From the NCBI GenBank assembly GCA_030704615.1, contig CM060734.1, positions 12,276,001-12,340,000 of the forward strand: 64,000 bases of DNA. Direction: 5' to 3'. Origin of the DNA: Takakia lepidozioides. Its lineage: Eukaryota; Streptophyta; Takakiopsida; Takakiales; Takakiaceae. The notes beneath the pieces were generated by a model. The model ran no database searches, was not told the DNA's origin, and worked only from the letters and a program-made list of their open reading frames with translations. A program made the translations under genes and the position numbers. Shown here in pieces: positions 44,601 to 55,240 of this stretch (its first letter is position 1; every line of letters starts with the position of its first letter).

Positions 44601-45739
44601 ACTCAGTCCACGTTCAATCTCTTTCTCTCTCTCTAACTGTGTTGAGTTCCTTTCTATGTCTTTAGAAACATCACTCAACATAGAACGCCGATCTTCCAAG
44701 CTTGATTGCAAATATCCAACTTTCTTCTGTGCAACATCTACTGCCAACTGTTTGGAAGTCAACATCTTTGCCAGTCTACTTTCCTCTTCCTTCAGTTCCT
44801 CCAGCATCCCCCCAGTATCCCAGAGCTCTTTCTTCCTGAGCTCTACATATTTGACCACCATATCTTGCTCGAGTTTGCGCTTTCCCTGTAACCCACGAAC
44901 TGAACTTGAGGGTGTGTGTTCAAGCTTCTTCAGCCCTGGTTTTCAATCCTTACTGCTCTTCCGGTCCAGGTCAGGCGATGCTTCAGTGGTTGGCGGCTGT
45001 AAAGCATTATAACCAGGTGGGAGCAAATGCTCCATACATGCTGCTCGCATAAGAGAAATAACTCCTGCTCGATGCACCAGACCTCTGTTGGGCTCCGACT
45101 TAACACCCGATGCTATCGCAGCTGCGGTAGCTCGACTCTGTAGCAAAGTCAGCCCAATCGATTTTTTTTCCCGTGCTTTTGTAACGTAAACAAACGTAAA
45201 AAGGAAGCACTCATGATACCATTTGGGACCTTAGGACTCTGATAGACTTTGCTCCATAGCTCTTCTATCTCTTCAATGAGATCTTTAGGTGCAGCTCCTT
45301 TCAAATACCTGTGACCTTGCCCCATCATTTTCTCTCCCCAGTTTTTCTCTAGCTCTATTTGAAGCTTGAAATTCCAATGCTTCTCTCCTCCCTCTGAGGT
45401 AAGACCCCCACTTGGAAGCTTTACATGCTCAGAAAAAAAGAACCTGGGCAAACACAAAATGCTACGGTCTTTTTTTCTATCTCCACTCTTCCTTCTCTCT
45501 TTCTCGTGCCCGGATCCCAAGCTTTCTGATTCCATGACTGCCAGAAAACCCTAACCACGTATGTGCATGAAAACTGTAAGCTGCTACTACACCGGACTCC
45601 AAGACTCGAAGCACGAAATGGCATGGTAGAGAATGAAGGAGAGAGACGATGTACTTGGGACTGATCAATACGTCTGACATTGACAGATCCTCTATTGGCG
45701 CTCAAAACATTTGGAATGCACGGGTGTGGCTAATGGTGG

Positions 45740-46920
45740 CCGAATGCCATGCAAGCAAACTATATTAGTAGGTCCAATACCATCTCGACATGTTACACAT
45801 GAATTTGAATATCCTACCACGCAGGTGATAAATAAAAATTATGTTTGAGCTAATCGCAGAATGCCACATAGGCTAACTTTCGCAATGTATATGTGATGTA
45901 TGACACGTAGATTAATTGGAGGGCATTAAAAAATTGGTGCCACGTGTAGTGGATGTTTATTCAAAATAATACTATCTTCAGAGAGGATCGATAAGGGGAT
46001 CCCTTATCCCAGGAGTATTGGTGCTACCAACGAGCCACATCTAACGAATTTAAAAACAAAGACCCTAAAATTGTTAATGTAAAAAACTTAAAACCGATAA
46101 AATACATAATACAAGCTGAAAATTTGACCCTCACCTATCCAATAGCCTCTAAATATATAATGCAAATGTCCACGTGGATCGACTTTTGTCCGTCAGATCC
46201 GGAAGATCCAATGGGTCAAAGTTTATTATATTTGGGACAACAGCTATGGGAACTTTTGATGGTAGGATTATCCATAGCCAAGTAACCAAGTTATTGGTTT
46301 TGTGGGTAATTCATCCTAAGAACTGAACGTTAACTATCTGAAAAGAGTTGGGATGTCAATAGTTGCTGGAATATACTCCGTCCATTAAGATTGCGGCATG
46401 TAGACTTATTTGAATTTTTCATCCACATACATACTTTTACATACATCCATCCATATATATATACTTTTACATAATTTTGATACTTTGACCTATACTTTTT
46501 GATACTTTTGAAGTTGTAACCAAAATCTTCAGGGTGCGCTATACCTTATGCACTTAAATGTTTTGCATTTGAGTATGTATTCATGAAGTAAAGTATCATG
46601 TCTATTTTGGCTTTTTTTTTAGTGAAAATTTCAAAATCGGGCAGCCATAATTCCTAGATTACACATTAGATGGTTCTGAAAATTTTACCATGGTTTTGTA
46701 GGTAGTTGATCTTATAGTGTACCAAATTTCAAACTCAACAGACCAAATCTGAAAACTTGACCTAAATTTGAAGATTTTTCATGCGTGACGCGGACATCAT
46801 GACCACTTTGCATAAAAGTATCAAGTACTTCCACCTGGTAGCTCCTATCTCAAATATACTTTGAGAAAGAGGTTCCTTACATTCTTCTCATTCCGGAAAG
46901 TATATATATGATGGTATAAA
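45740..46920. other. No gene recognised
   Basis: AT-rich sequence without long open frames. It includes TATATA-type short runs (46,440-46,470) but nothing that can be called. Confidence 0.5.
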
Positions 46921-47105
46921 ACCTTAAAGGTTGTAAGTGACAATTGCGCAAAGTTGACAGACTGACAGAATCTCACCAAGTGGACAATACTTTTTGAGCC
47001 ACTCTAACATGCATTGACCCAGAAGGAGAGAGAGGAAGTAGCGGGGAAGGGGAAGGAAATTTAAAGAAGAAGAAGAAGAAGAAGAAGTCCCGTGGAGATG
47101 AATGG

Positions 47106-47552
47106 GTGAGTGTGCATGCGGGGGAGGGCAGTGGGGTAGCAAAGGAACATGGGAAGGAGGCTACAAAGAAGGGAGAGGGTGGGAAGAAGAAGAAATCCTT
47201 GGGGATAGAGGACGTGGAGTTGGCAAAGATTGTGGTGCCATCGGTGGAAGTCAATCGCCATGGTGACCCTTGCGGTGCATTCCGGGAGGCTATGAAGAAG
47301 CCAGCCTTTGAACTCACAGCGCGGTGGTTCTCGTGGGACATTGAGTGGGCTGATCAGCACTTTGGTGCGAAGCGGGCGTATGCCTGTGAGTTAGACTGCC
47401 GGTTTCCGTGCAATTGGAGTGACATAAGGGTGTTGGAGATGGTGGGGTGGAACTTGAAGGACAAGAGGTACCGTGTCAGAGAGATCATTGGGAGGGCAAT
47501 GGATGGTGGAAGCCTGTCCCATGCCCTCAAAGAGCCCTCAATAGGCTTGTAG
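47106..47552 (+). CDS. Hypothetical protein, lysine-rich start
   Basis: 148 codons. A Lys/Gly-rich start (KKGEGGKKKKSLGIEDVELA) is followed by a Trp-rich segment (ELTARWFSWDIEWADQHFG, CELDCRFPCNWSDIRVLE). A (gaa)n run lies just upstream (47,066-47,088). Trp and Cys frequency and the clean frame suggest real coding ancestry, but no family is recognised. It could be a single-exon gene or a transposon Gag fragment. Confidence 0.35.
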   Translation: MSVHAGEGSGVAKEHGKEATKKGEGGKKKKSLGIEDVELAKIVVPSVEVNRHGDPCGAFREAMKKPAFELTARWFSWDIEWADQHFGAKRAYACELDCRFPCNWSDIRVLEMVGWNLKDKRYRVREIIGRAMDGGSLSHALKEPSIGL

Positions 47553-47795
47553 GCGGCGCCCCAAAGTCCAGGGTCTTCTTCATTGACTGTTCAGGCGATG
47601 GACCTCGCAAGGGGATCACCTCTAAAGCCAGTGTCTCCATCCTCCTCTTCCCCCTCCCTTTCTCGTGCCCCCTATTTCCCTCTTCCCTCTTCTTCTCTTC
47701 CTCCTTCTTTCTTTCCTCCTCCTTCTACCTCCTTGCGGCCTCCTTTGAAGCCTCCCTCTTCTCCCAAGGTGAGGAGGACCCCGTTCCCCCCCCCC

Positions 47796-48224
47796 TTATA
47801 AGCCCCCCCCCTTATAAGCCCTCTTGGCTACATAAGAAGGGGAAAAAACATTGGTGGTGGGGGTAAGCTCAAGGTGCCTATACCTGGCACTAGATCTGAG
47901 AATGCGCTTCCCCGCGTAAGTGTCAGGGCCCTCCATCTGCCCGTGGGGTGGCGTCCCAGCCTGAACATTGGGTGCATCACCCTGAAGTGGAGGCTCATCC
48001 CCAACCTCCTTCAAGGGCATGGAGGCCTCGACGGCCTTATGGCTCGGTCCTCTCACATAGCCGCCTATAGGGCTGGTGAGTTTGGACCAAGTGGAACGTG
48101 TCACACGGCTGTCCATGACGGGAGTGTTGTTAGGCTTCCCTACCTTAGTGGAAGGCGATTTCATGTCCTTTGTCAGCGCCTTCTCCTTGTCTTTCGGCAG
48201 CCCCTTTTCCTTGTCCTTCGCCAT
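47796..48224 (-). CDS. Hypothetical basic protein
   Basis: 142 codons beginning MAKDKEKGLPKDKEKALTKD, a three-fold short repeat of a KDKEK-type unit, followed by Pro/Gly-rich, low-complexity sequence. Not recognised; it may be a chance frame in GC-rich DNA. Confidence 0.25.
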   Translation of the reverse strand: MAKDKEKGLPKDKEKALTKDMKSPSTKVGKPNNTPVMDSRVTRSTWSKLTSPIGGYVRGPSHKAVEASMPLKEVGDEPPLQGDAPNVQAGTPPHGQMEGPDTYAGKRILRSSARYRHLELTPTTNVFSPSYVAKRAYKGGGL

Positions 48225-48399
48225 ACTCCAAGCTTATCCCTGCGCCCACAACACTACTACAGTGTCATTTCACACACCAAAAACAAACAAGGCTCGACTC
48301 TCCCCCTTCCCCTCTCTCCCTCTCACTCTATATTTTTCTCCTTCTCCCTCTCCCCCTTTCTCTCTCTGCTGATAAAAAATAAATAAATAAATGAGGGGG

Positions 48400-49490
48400 G
48401 GGCTGAGAGCAGCAACACTTGCCCCCACCCCGCCACAAAAAAAAAAAAAAGGTGTGGGGGGCTGAGAGCAACGGAAGCAAGTACTTGCTTCTGATGCTCT
48501 CACCCCCCCCCCCCCCCCCCCCCCCCCCATTGCCAAAACCAAAAAATGAAAGGTGGGGAGGGGCTAACAACAGCAACAACAAGTGCTGCTGCTCTCAGCA
48601 CCCCCCACCATTCCAAAAAGAAAAAACCAAAAGGTGGGGGGGGGGAAGTGACTGAGCTGCAGCTCCCCACCTTTTTTTTATTTTTTATTCCCTCATCTCT
48701 CCCAATCTCTCCCTCTCCCCCTCTCTCTCCCTCTGTCCCATCTGGATGTGGAGAGAGAGGGAGAGAGAGGGAGTGTTCAGGAAAAAAATAAAAATAAATT
48801 TAAAAAAAAAAAAAATGGGGGGGTTGCTCAGTCTATCCCTCTGTCCCTCTTTTTTCCTCATCTCTCTCTCTCTCTCTCTCTCTGTTCCATCAGGATGTGG
48901 AGAGAGAGCGAGAGAGCGAGAGAGAGGGATTGTTGAGGGAAAATAAAATGTGGGGCGGGGGGGTAGTGACTGAGCAGCAACTTCCCTCAACAGTCCCTCT
49001 CTCTCCCTCTGTCCCATCAGGATGTAGAGAGAGAGGGAGTGATAAGCAAAAAAACAATTAAAAATAAAATGAGGTGGGAGCGGCAGCAGCAGCTGCTCAG
49101 TCAACCCCCGCCCCCCCCCCCATCTCTCCCTCTGTCTCATCAAGATGTAGAGAAAGAGGCAGAGAGAGGGAGTGTTGAGGGAATTTAAAAAAAAAAAAAG
49201 GTTGGGGGGGGGGGTTGATTAAGCAGCTGCTGCTGCTGCCCCCATTTTTTTTATTTTATTTTTTCCCCTTCATCTCTCCCTCTGTCGTTGTCCCCCTCTC
49301 TCTCCTTCTCTCCCTCTCTCTCCCTCTCTTTTGTGCTGCTCACAAAAGAAATAAACTAGAGAGGGAGAGAGGAGGCCAAGAATATAGAAAAAGAATGTGG
49401 GGGGAGGGGTTGGGGGGGTGCCGAGTGACTGAGCAACAGCTATTCCCCCTCTCTCTCCCTCTCTCCCTCTCCCTCTATAAATCTTTGGAT
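48400..49490. repeat. GA/CT low-complexity tandem array with hairpin units
   Basis: Degenerate units of roughly 120-150 bp. Each has (ct)n-rich sequence, then gtcccatc(a/t)ggatgt, then (ga)n-rich sequence, so each half can pair with the other. The centres are near 48,739, 48,888, 49,016 and 49,138. Short A- or T-runs and g-runs separate the units, with repeated actgagca(g/a)ca(g/a)c(t/a) words. A run of 26 C is at 48,503-48,528. No gene. Confidence 0.75.
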
Positions 49491-49499
49491 TTCATCTGG

Positions 49500-51235
49500 C
49501 CTTAACCTTTTGAGGTTATTTAGTTTTTCATCCCTGCCTTTTTCATCCAAATCTGGATGATTTTATTTTATTGGATGATGAAACTTAATATACAGAAAGC
49601 TAGAATTACCATCTATTTTTTTCATCTAAACTGGATGATCTACATAAATAATGGTTACCTATTATAAAATCCAAGAGAATAATAAAACTACCATCATAAA
49701 TGATGGCAGTTATTAAACCTAAACCTATACCATAACCCTAAAAGATACATTTCTATGGGATGTCATCCAGTGACAAAATGCCTATCTTGGTAAAATGTGA
49801 TATTTCATCCATCCTGGATAAAAAATCGGGAAGTTTTGCCCTAAGCAGGCCGACACACTTCAAGCACTGAACTCGTGCTTCAGTGAACCTTGATGATGCG
49901 CCGTATAAACCTGCTCCCCTGCTGCTACATGGTACTCGTGATTGATGGCTCTTGGGATGCGCAGTGGTGGTTAAACAGATTCTTCTATGGCAGATGACAA
50001 AGCCGTGATTGCTCTGATCAGGAACTCATGGTTCTTTATTTTGCAGCGGCGCTTTTACTCCTTGTTGGGAAGTACTCTATCCCTATTTATCTACATATTA
50101 CTTGTTGCTCTCTCTTCGTGTATGAGCCACTCTCTAGCTGTGAACGCTTCTACTCTGATTGCGTTCTGTTGGAGACAATCTGTTGGACGCCATGACGCAG
50201 GGCATACCACAAACACTCAAGGTTTTTTGAGTTTACCATTGCTTGAATTGTGATCTGTACTTGCTTTAGAATTCAACACTGACATGGATAGCAACTGTGA
50301 AGACCTGCCACTTATCTGTTGCATCCTCACTAACACACATCGCTATGTGGTGGTTTTTGGGACGGGCACAGGTGAGGGTCTTCACTTGTCTTGATTTCTT
50401 GAAGCTTGCAGTTCCTGTTCTTGCAAGTGTGGATACTGCTGCTGCCTAAGCTGCTGATGCCATCTGCTGTTTCAAACTGCCACCATGCCGCTTCAGACCT
50501 GCTCCAAGATTGCTCCAATGAGGATCTGCTTCTCTCCTTACCCCTGTTTACGGTTTTTTACAACCACATTTGCATGTGTAGGAGTTTAGCTATGAAGGAT
50601 ACAAGGATACAAAATAGCAGTTATTACTTTGACTGCCTTGATACTTGGCTCTGAAATGAGAACTCTTGGTATGACTATGATGGATCAAAAGGATAGGCTT
50701 TGATAGATAACACACATTCTTCAAGGCCCTCATATCATTTTGGTTTCATGGCTTGATAACAAACTGGGGTTTCTGAGCTGCTCTTTCCCCTTGGCAGAAC
50801 TACTTTATGTGGCCTTAAAATACCATTTTAGGCCTATACCTGCTTAAGGGGGCTCTACACTGTTGTTTCTTCTTCCTTTTTAAGAATCTTGCTTATATCT
50901 TGGTTCTAAAACATCATCTTCAAACCAAACCTGCAATCTGGTTTTTTAAATGAGTTTAAAATGGATTCTTGAGATGATGATGTGTACTATGGTGCTTTCA
51001 TGATATGAATGACCTGGAATCCCACCCTCCCGCCCTGTTTTTTCAGAGACCCTGAAATGTAATTGGGTATTCAAATGAGATTGTAAACATGAAAGAGAGT
51101 GTTAGATGATGCCCTGTAAAGGGCTGTTTTGTCTTTCAATGACAATGACCTTAGCGGTCTTCTCCATGTCTTGACATGACATGTATATCTTCCCTCTCTC
51201 TCCATGAAATTGAAACTGAAGGACATTTTTTCTAT
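49500..51235. other. No gene recognised
   Basis: T-rich, moderately complex sequence. The longest + frames (49,987-50,253 and 50,406-50,654) have no recognisable motif. It could include untranslated or intronic sequence of an unseen gene. Confidence 0.4.
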
Positions 51236-51240
51236 TGTCC

Positions 51241-51345
51241 TATATACTATGAGATCCGTGGGGATTCCACTGTCTACTCCGTGGAACCCAATCTCTCACT
51301 GAAGTCTCTCACTATGAAGATCAGAAATGCTTGGCATCTTACCTG
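51241..51345 (+). repeat. LINE 3' fragment, copy at 51 kb
   Basis: Matches 63,146-63,225 (gatccgtggg, ccgtg(a/g)aacccaatctctcac, gatcagaaatgcttggca) and, in reverse complement, 23,180-23,300 in UPF1 intron 17. A dispersed fragment of the older LINE family. Confidence 0.75.
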
Positions 51346-51429
51346 CATGCGGGCGCCCGTGGCAGCTCCCTCACGTTGGCGCTCCGTCACACAGTCGCAG
51401 GGGCGCGCTCCCCCGCTCAAACAGCAAAA

Positions 51430-51911
51430 AAAAAACCAAAAAGAGGGAGAAGGGGGAGAGAGAGAGTGAGGGAGAGAGGGAGAATGAGAGAGAGAGAGAA
51501 TGGGACGGAGAGGGAGGGCGCGTGCGGGTTTGAACGTCGTGGCGCATCACCACCACCAGAAAACACGCGGCGCGCAGGGGTAGTTGCGCCCGGGAGAGCT
51601 CGAGAGAAAAAAAAAAAGAGTAGGGAGGGGGGGAGGGGAGGGAGGAAGAGGAAGAGGAAGAGAGTGAGGCAGAGAGAGATTCAGATTGAGAGATTGAGAG
51701 GGGGAGTGAGAGGCGGCCGGTGCAACCGTGGCGCGCCAGTACGGCGATCCCACAGGAAAACCTCGGCGACGCCGATCAGATGCCTTCGCGAAAGGGAGAG
51801 AAGGGCGGCCACCTTGGTAGGAGGAGGAGAAGCCGCTGCGACTTCGGGGAGTCGCAAGAGCGTCGCTGCCGCCTGGGGACATCGCAAGGCAGTCGCAGCT
51901 CTGGCGCAGAG
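51430..51911 (+). pseudogene. Possible first exon of a decayed three-exon gene
   Basis: A purine-rich, Arg/Glu-rich open frame runs to a strong donor (gcagag|gtgagt, 51,911/51,912). The last part is Ala/Arg-rich with repeated GTCGCA words. Much of it is (gaga)n microsatellite, so the coding status of the first part is doubtful. An acceptor fits at 52,342/52,343. Confidence 0.35.
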
Positions 51912-52342
51912 GTGAGTTCAAGCGGCCCCTCATATTTTCTTTTTCTTTTTTTTGGGGGGTTTTTGGTTCATGGGGTTTTGCAGGGATCATTTGGGTTTTT
52001 GGGTCTTTGGTTATTAGGGTTTTAAGGGTTACATAGTTTAGTTTAGGGTTAGTTATAATATAGTTTTGTTTTTAGGGTTTCATTTTTGCGGGGTGGGGAC
52101 ACATGGCTTTATGTTTGTAGGGTTTTTTTTTTCAAGGTTTTACTAGGGTTGGGAGTGTAATTCCACCGGAGGTTACAGTGGGTCACAGTACGGTTGGGAG
52201 AAACGTAACTCCACTGGAGGTTACACTGGGAAGATAGGGTTTAGTTTTTTGGGTTTTTTTCTCGGCGCGCGGGGGGGGGGGGTGATTAATTAGGTTTTTA
52301 GAGTCAAAATGCAATAATTCCTCTACCTCTCTCTCGTGCTAG

Positions 52343-52672
52343 GTCATGCTGCGTGTTTATCGACGTGTCACACTTAAGGATTCGTTGCCGGACGTACTGG
52401 TTGTGCCACAGCTACCTACTGAGGGCGAGACAGCACGTTCACCTCGTCCGCAAATTAGGCGGCATCGCCATGTCCACCCTTTGCCCCCACGGCCTCCGAG
52501 TCCAGAGGCACGAGCCCCGGGGAGACCCTGCCTGGACCGCCTCCCCAAAATTGAGTATTGGTGCAGTTGGTGTTGGGCCCGACTACCACCTCGGAGCACC
52601 AGACCGATGAGGCAGTGACCCCATGTTGTGCAAAAACATTACCGCTTGTACCAGATTGCTGATGCAGCAAAT
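52343..52672 (+). pseudogene. Second exon of the decayed three-exon gene
   Basis: It starts after a pyrimidine-rich acceptor (ctctctcgtgctag|gtcatg) and ends at gcaaat|gtaagt. The frame VMLRVYRRVTLKDSLPD continues past one in-frame TGA (52,616-52,618) to VQKHYRLYQIADAAN, which splices in frame to exon 3. The protein is unrecognised. Confidence 0.5.
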
Positions 52673-52784
52673 GTAAGTCGTCCTCATAGCTTCTGATGTA
52701 CTCCTCAATTAAAAGTATTATATCTAATGAAACTTCGCGTTTGTGAATTGAGTATTGATGCATTTCATATCATGCATCTTGCAG

Positions 52785-53536
52785 CCCCGTCTTGATATCC
52801 AAGCTCGCAATTTTTTTGCTCAAGAGGCATACCGATGCAGGTTTCTTCCTTCTTACGAGGCCCATCATGTTTCGGATGTCAAAAAAAAATTCTCGTAACA
52901 TGACGTAGATGCAGTTTGTGAGGTAGCGGGGTACGATGCACGTTTCTTTATTTTTGGGCACTGGGCCAGGCGTTTGCCGCCTGCGCACATACATTCGTCA
53001 TCCTCGACATTGCCACCCCCATCATCACCATGATCCGCATCTTCCGTTCCTCCTGTTGTGTATGTTCTTTCCTCATCACCATCGCCATCCCAGCCATCTT
53101 GGCCGGTACTACTTCCACGTGAGATCCCTCATACCGACCGGCTACGTGTCCCTTCCCCTCCATTGCCGTCTCCACAGCCGCCGCCGAGTCCGTATCCGGG
53201 TTCTTCTGGTCCTCCAGAAGAACCCGGATGGATCCCACCTCCGCCAGGGACTGTGTATGACTTTGACCGATGGCTCACTAGGTTCCCACTCCAGGAGCCC
53301 CCCCCCCCCGCCCCACAACAGTATGGGGGACCCCCACCCCCTATGAGAGGTGGACCAAAGTGCATGGTTGGTCCGCGCCTTCGCCGACCTGAGGACGGCA
53401 CCATACTTCATGGTGGTGCTAGGGAGCTATTCACGAGGGGAGTCCAACCCCATTTCTGGCAATGTCTTGTGCCTCGTCCAGTTCCCATTCCTGAGGTCAA
53501 CCCTTTCTTTTTTGGGGTCGCATGTATTGCATGATG
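52785..53536 (+). pseudogene. Third exon of the decayed three-exon gene
   Basis: After acceptor cttgcag|cccc the frame reads PRLDIQARNFFAQEAYRCRF and PSYEAHHVSDVKKKFS to a TAA that follows an A-run (likely an indel). Other frames then carry Pro-rich sequence (PPPPGTVYDFDRWL) and end LVPRPVPIPEVNPFF near 53,510. Several breaks are present. The context of repeats B and C suggests a transposon or transposon-captured gene. Confidence 0.48.
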
Positions 53537-53545
53537 CTTGCAACT

Positions 53546-53782
53546 GTCAGGAGACAATGTTGACATCTAGATACATCAGATAATTTCTAGAGAACCTCAG
53601 ATTAGGCACATACTAAATTTTTTTGGTGACATCCTCGATTCCTTGACGAATTCGAAAGGTGGACAATCTCATCGAAAAAATCCAAGAGCTTGAGAAAGCA
53701 GCTCGGAATCTAAAGGAGGAGAGAGACAGACAATTGGGTTTTCCCTCCCCTCGAATGCCATCACCAGCGTGGAAGGCTAAGC
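53546..53782 (+). repeat. 237-bp direct repeat (repeat B), copy 1
   Basis: Matches 54,191-54,427 base for base with about 15 substitutions by eye and no length difference. It starts gtcaggagacaa and ends gtggaag(g/a)ctaagc. Relatives are at 1,549 and 34,565 (minus). Confidence 0.92.
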
Positions 53783-53869
53783 AAGATAAGCGAGAGTGGG
53801 CTCAAAGGCCAGAAGGCTACGACAAACAATGTCTTATGAACACCTTCTCTCCCTCTCTTGAAGGGAATT

Positions 53870-53996
53870 TTCGAGAAACAAGGATAGAAGAGAGGGGTCA
53901 ATGGCTAGAAGGCTATGGCCCCGGGATACAACAAAGACGAAAATGGATTTGGAAAACTAGGAAGTTCTGGCACTGAGCTGTTTTCTGAATTTATAG
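53870..53996 (+). repeat. Dispersed repeat C, copy 2
   Basis: Near-identical to 32,680-32,806. It lies between the two 237-bp repeats. Confidence 0.88.
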
Positions 53997-54190
53997 AGAC
54001 ATTTCTCGAAATTATGATCAACTCATAGCCTGCATATGGCATGCTCCCTCATTCTGCAGCTTCATCGCTGGAATGGTTGGAGGATAGCGCATAGTCTTGG
54101 TGCCAATTTGCATCACTTGCTCCATTTGCACGTCGTTGTCTTTGTAGGAGTTGTTTGACATAATCACCTAAGTCGTAGCAGGGATCCACT

Positions 54191-54427
54191 GTCAGGAGAC
54201 AACGTTGACATCTAGATACATTAGATAACTTCTAGAGAACCTTAGATTAGGTGCATACTAAATTTCTTTGGTGGCGTCCTCGATTCCTTGACGAATTCGA
54301 AAGGTAGACAATCTGATCGGAAAAATCCAAGAGCTTGAGAAAGCAGCTCGGAATCTAAAGGAAGAGAGAGACAGACAACCGGGTTTTCCCTCCCCTCGAA
54401 CGCCATCACCAGCGTGGAAGACTAAGC
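54191..54427 (+). repeat. 237-bp direct repeat (repeat B), copy 2
   Basis: Partner of 53,546-53,782. The sequence just upstream (54,086-54,190) is shared, inverted, with 1,600-1,708, so the family unit is longer than 237 bp. Confidence 0.92.
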
Positions 54428-54443
54428 GAAGTACAATCAGTCA

Positions 54444-55201
54444 TGACCTACAGCTAGTGAATCATGGTTGTGTTTCCCCTTTGTATTCCTTCTTGCCTTC
54501 ATGTTATCAATTTACCTTATCTGATACTGAAGCATCAGTTTGCTTCAGTATCTTCTTAGTTCCAGTTAATCATGCATTCATTTCACAGCTTCACTCATGT
54601 CTCTCTACACAGTGTGCTTGTATCGAATAAGTATCAGATTACGATTTATCAGGTACTAGGCCAATGTCAAGTGACTCTAATCTGCCCTACAGTATCACTA
54701 CAGCTCTGCATGAAGTAAAGCATCTACTATTCATCTCTCCTCCTACTCCGTGCTCTCGTTCTTGCTCTCCGCCTGATCTCCTCTCCTCCATGACCATGAA
54801 GCGCTCCCCCGTGAAGTGTCCTTCTTTCCGTTGCCCCTCTCCTTATCTGCCCGCAAGCTGTTCTAACCACCTAACTAATTAACCGTCATCCCTCACAGTC
54901 GTTCCCTGCCAATGATAATTGTTCCCTATGTACTGTGACAGGCTGTGTCAAGCTGTGCCGAGCTGTGACTGGCTGTGTCGGCTGTGTCGGGCTGTGCGAA
55001 GCTGTGTCGGCTGTGACTGGCTGTGCGAAACTGTGGCAGGCTGTGTCGGGCTGTGTTGGCTGTGACTGGCTGTGCGAAGCTGTGGCGGGCTGTGTCGGGC
55101 TGTGTCACCCCTAAGGCTCATGTTGGTCTCAGTCTGCGCAAAAATTAAGGGTACCCCACAGAACCTGTAAAAGTGTCTAAGTCCCAAGCAGCCCTCTAAC
55201 A
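54444..55201 (-). repeat. Putative Gypsy 3' LTR (minus orientation)
   Basis: On the - strand, a purine tract (gagagggggaggggtaaa) is followed at 55,201 by tgttagaggg, the usual TG start of an LTR. The LTR includes the CACAGCC minisatellite. Its far end is uncertain; a CA/TG boundary near 54,444 is plausible, next to repeat B. No partner LTR was found in this window. Confidence 0.5.
54935..55115. repeat. GGCTGTG minisatellite inside the LTR
   Basis: Tandem array of 9-12-bp words of the form ggctgtg(tc/ac)(g/t)gg and ggctgtgcgaa. The same word family fills 56,405-56,960 on the other side of the element. Confidence 0.85.
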
Positions 55202-55222
55202 TTTACCCCTCCCCCTCTCAAA
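55202..55222 (-). promoter_or_regulatory. Gypsy polypurine tract
   Basis: On the - strand gagagggggaggggtaaa lies immediately before the LTR start, the position of the plus-strand primer. Confidence 0.65.
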
Positions 55223-55240
55223 AAGCCGTGTCCTCACGGT

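Larger units (their letters stand above)
40849..45535 (-). pseudogene. Multi-exon coiled-coil/RING-like gene with several lesions
   Basis: The - strand reading begins near 45,535. A charged segment (HRYLKGAAPKDLIEEIEELW) is followed, after a one-base frame change near 45,225, by YHECFLFTFVYVTKAREKKS and a basic stretch. A TGA at 44,943 interrupts the frame, which then resumes unchanged into a long coiled coil (44,861-44,240). This ends in a zinc motif (CPVCKRDFDSETWDVLVASC) that is broken by a one-base deletion near 44,090; the rest (HPFCLCAHLENSGNCLQC) follows in another frame. Downstream exons with good splice sites include 41,651-41,214 (Ser/Thr-rich) and the last, 41,093-40,849, ending KSEKSHM. 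C-x2-C .. C-x-H .. H-x2-C .. C-x2-C resembles a RING. The family is not recognised. It may be a recent pseudogene or a gene with sequence errors. Confidence 0.5.

Noticed and set aside
49215-49505. Leu/Ser-rich open frame resembling a membrane protein
   Set aside because: It is the translation of CT-rich low-complexity DNA. Similar frames appear on both strands across the array.
51331-51915. Long Arg/Glu-rich plus-strand frame as an independent gene
   Set aside because: Most of it is GA microsatellite. Only its 3' end with the splice donor is kept, as a possible exon.
51960-52140. TTTAGGG-like words resembling plant telomere repeat
   Set aside because: The words are irregular and mixed with other T/G-rich sequence, with no run of exact tandem units. 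This is simple-sequence bias in a likely intron, not an interstitial telomere.
53058-53534. Proline-rich frame as an extensin-like cell-wall gene
   Set aside because: The Pro-rich part is short, lacks the Ser-Pro(4) repeats and signal peptide of extensins, and sits inside a repeat-flanked decayed gene.
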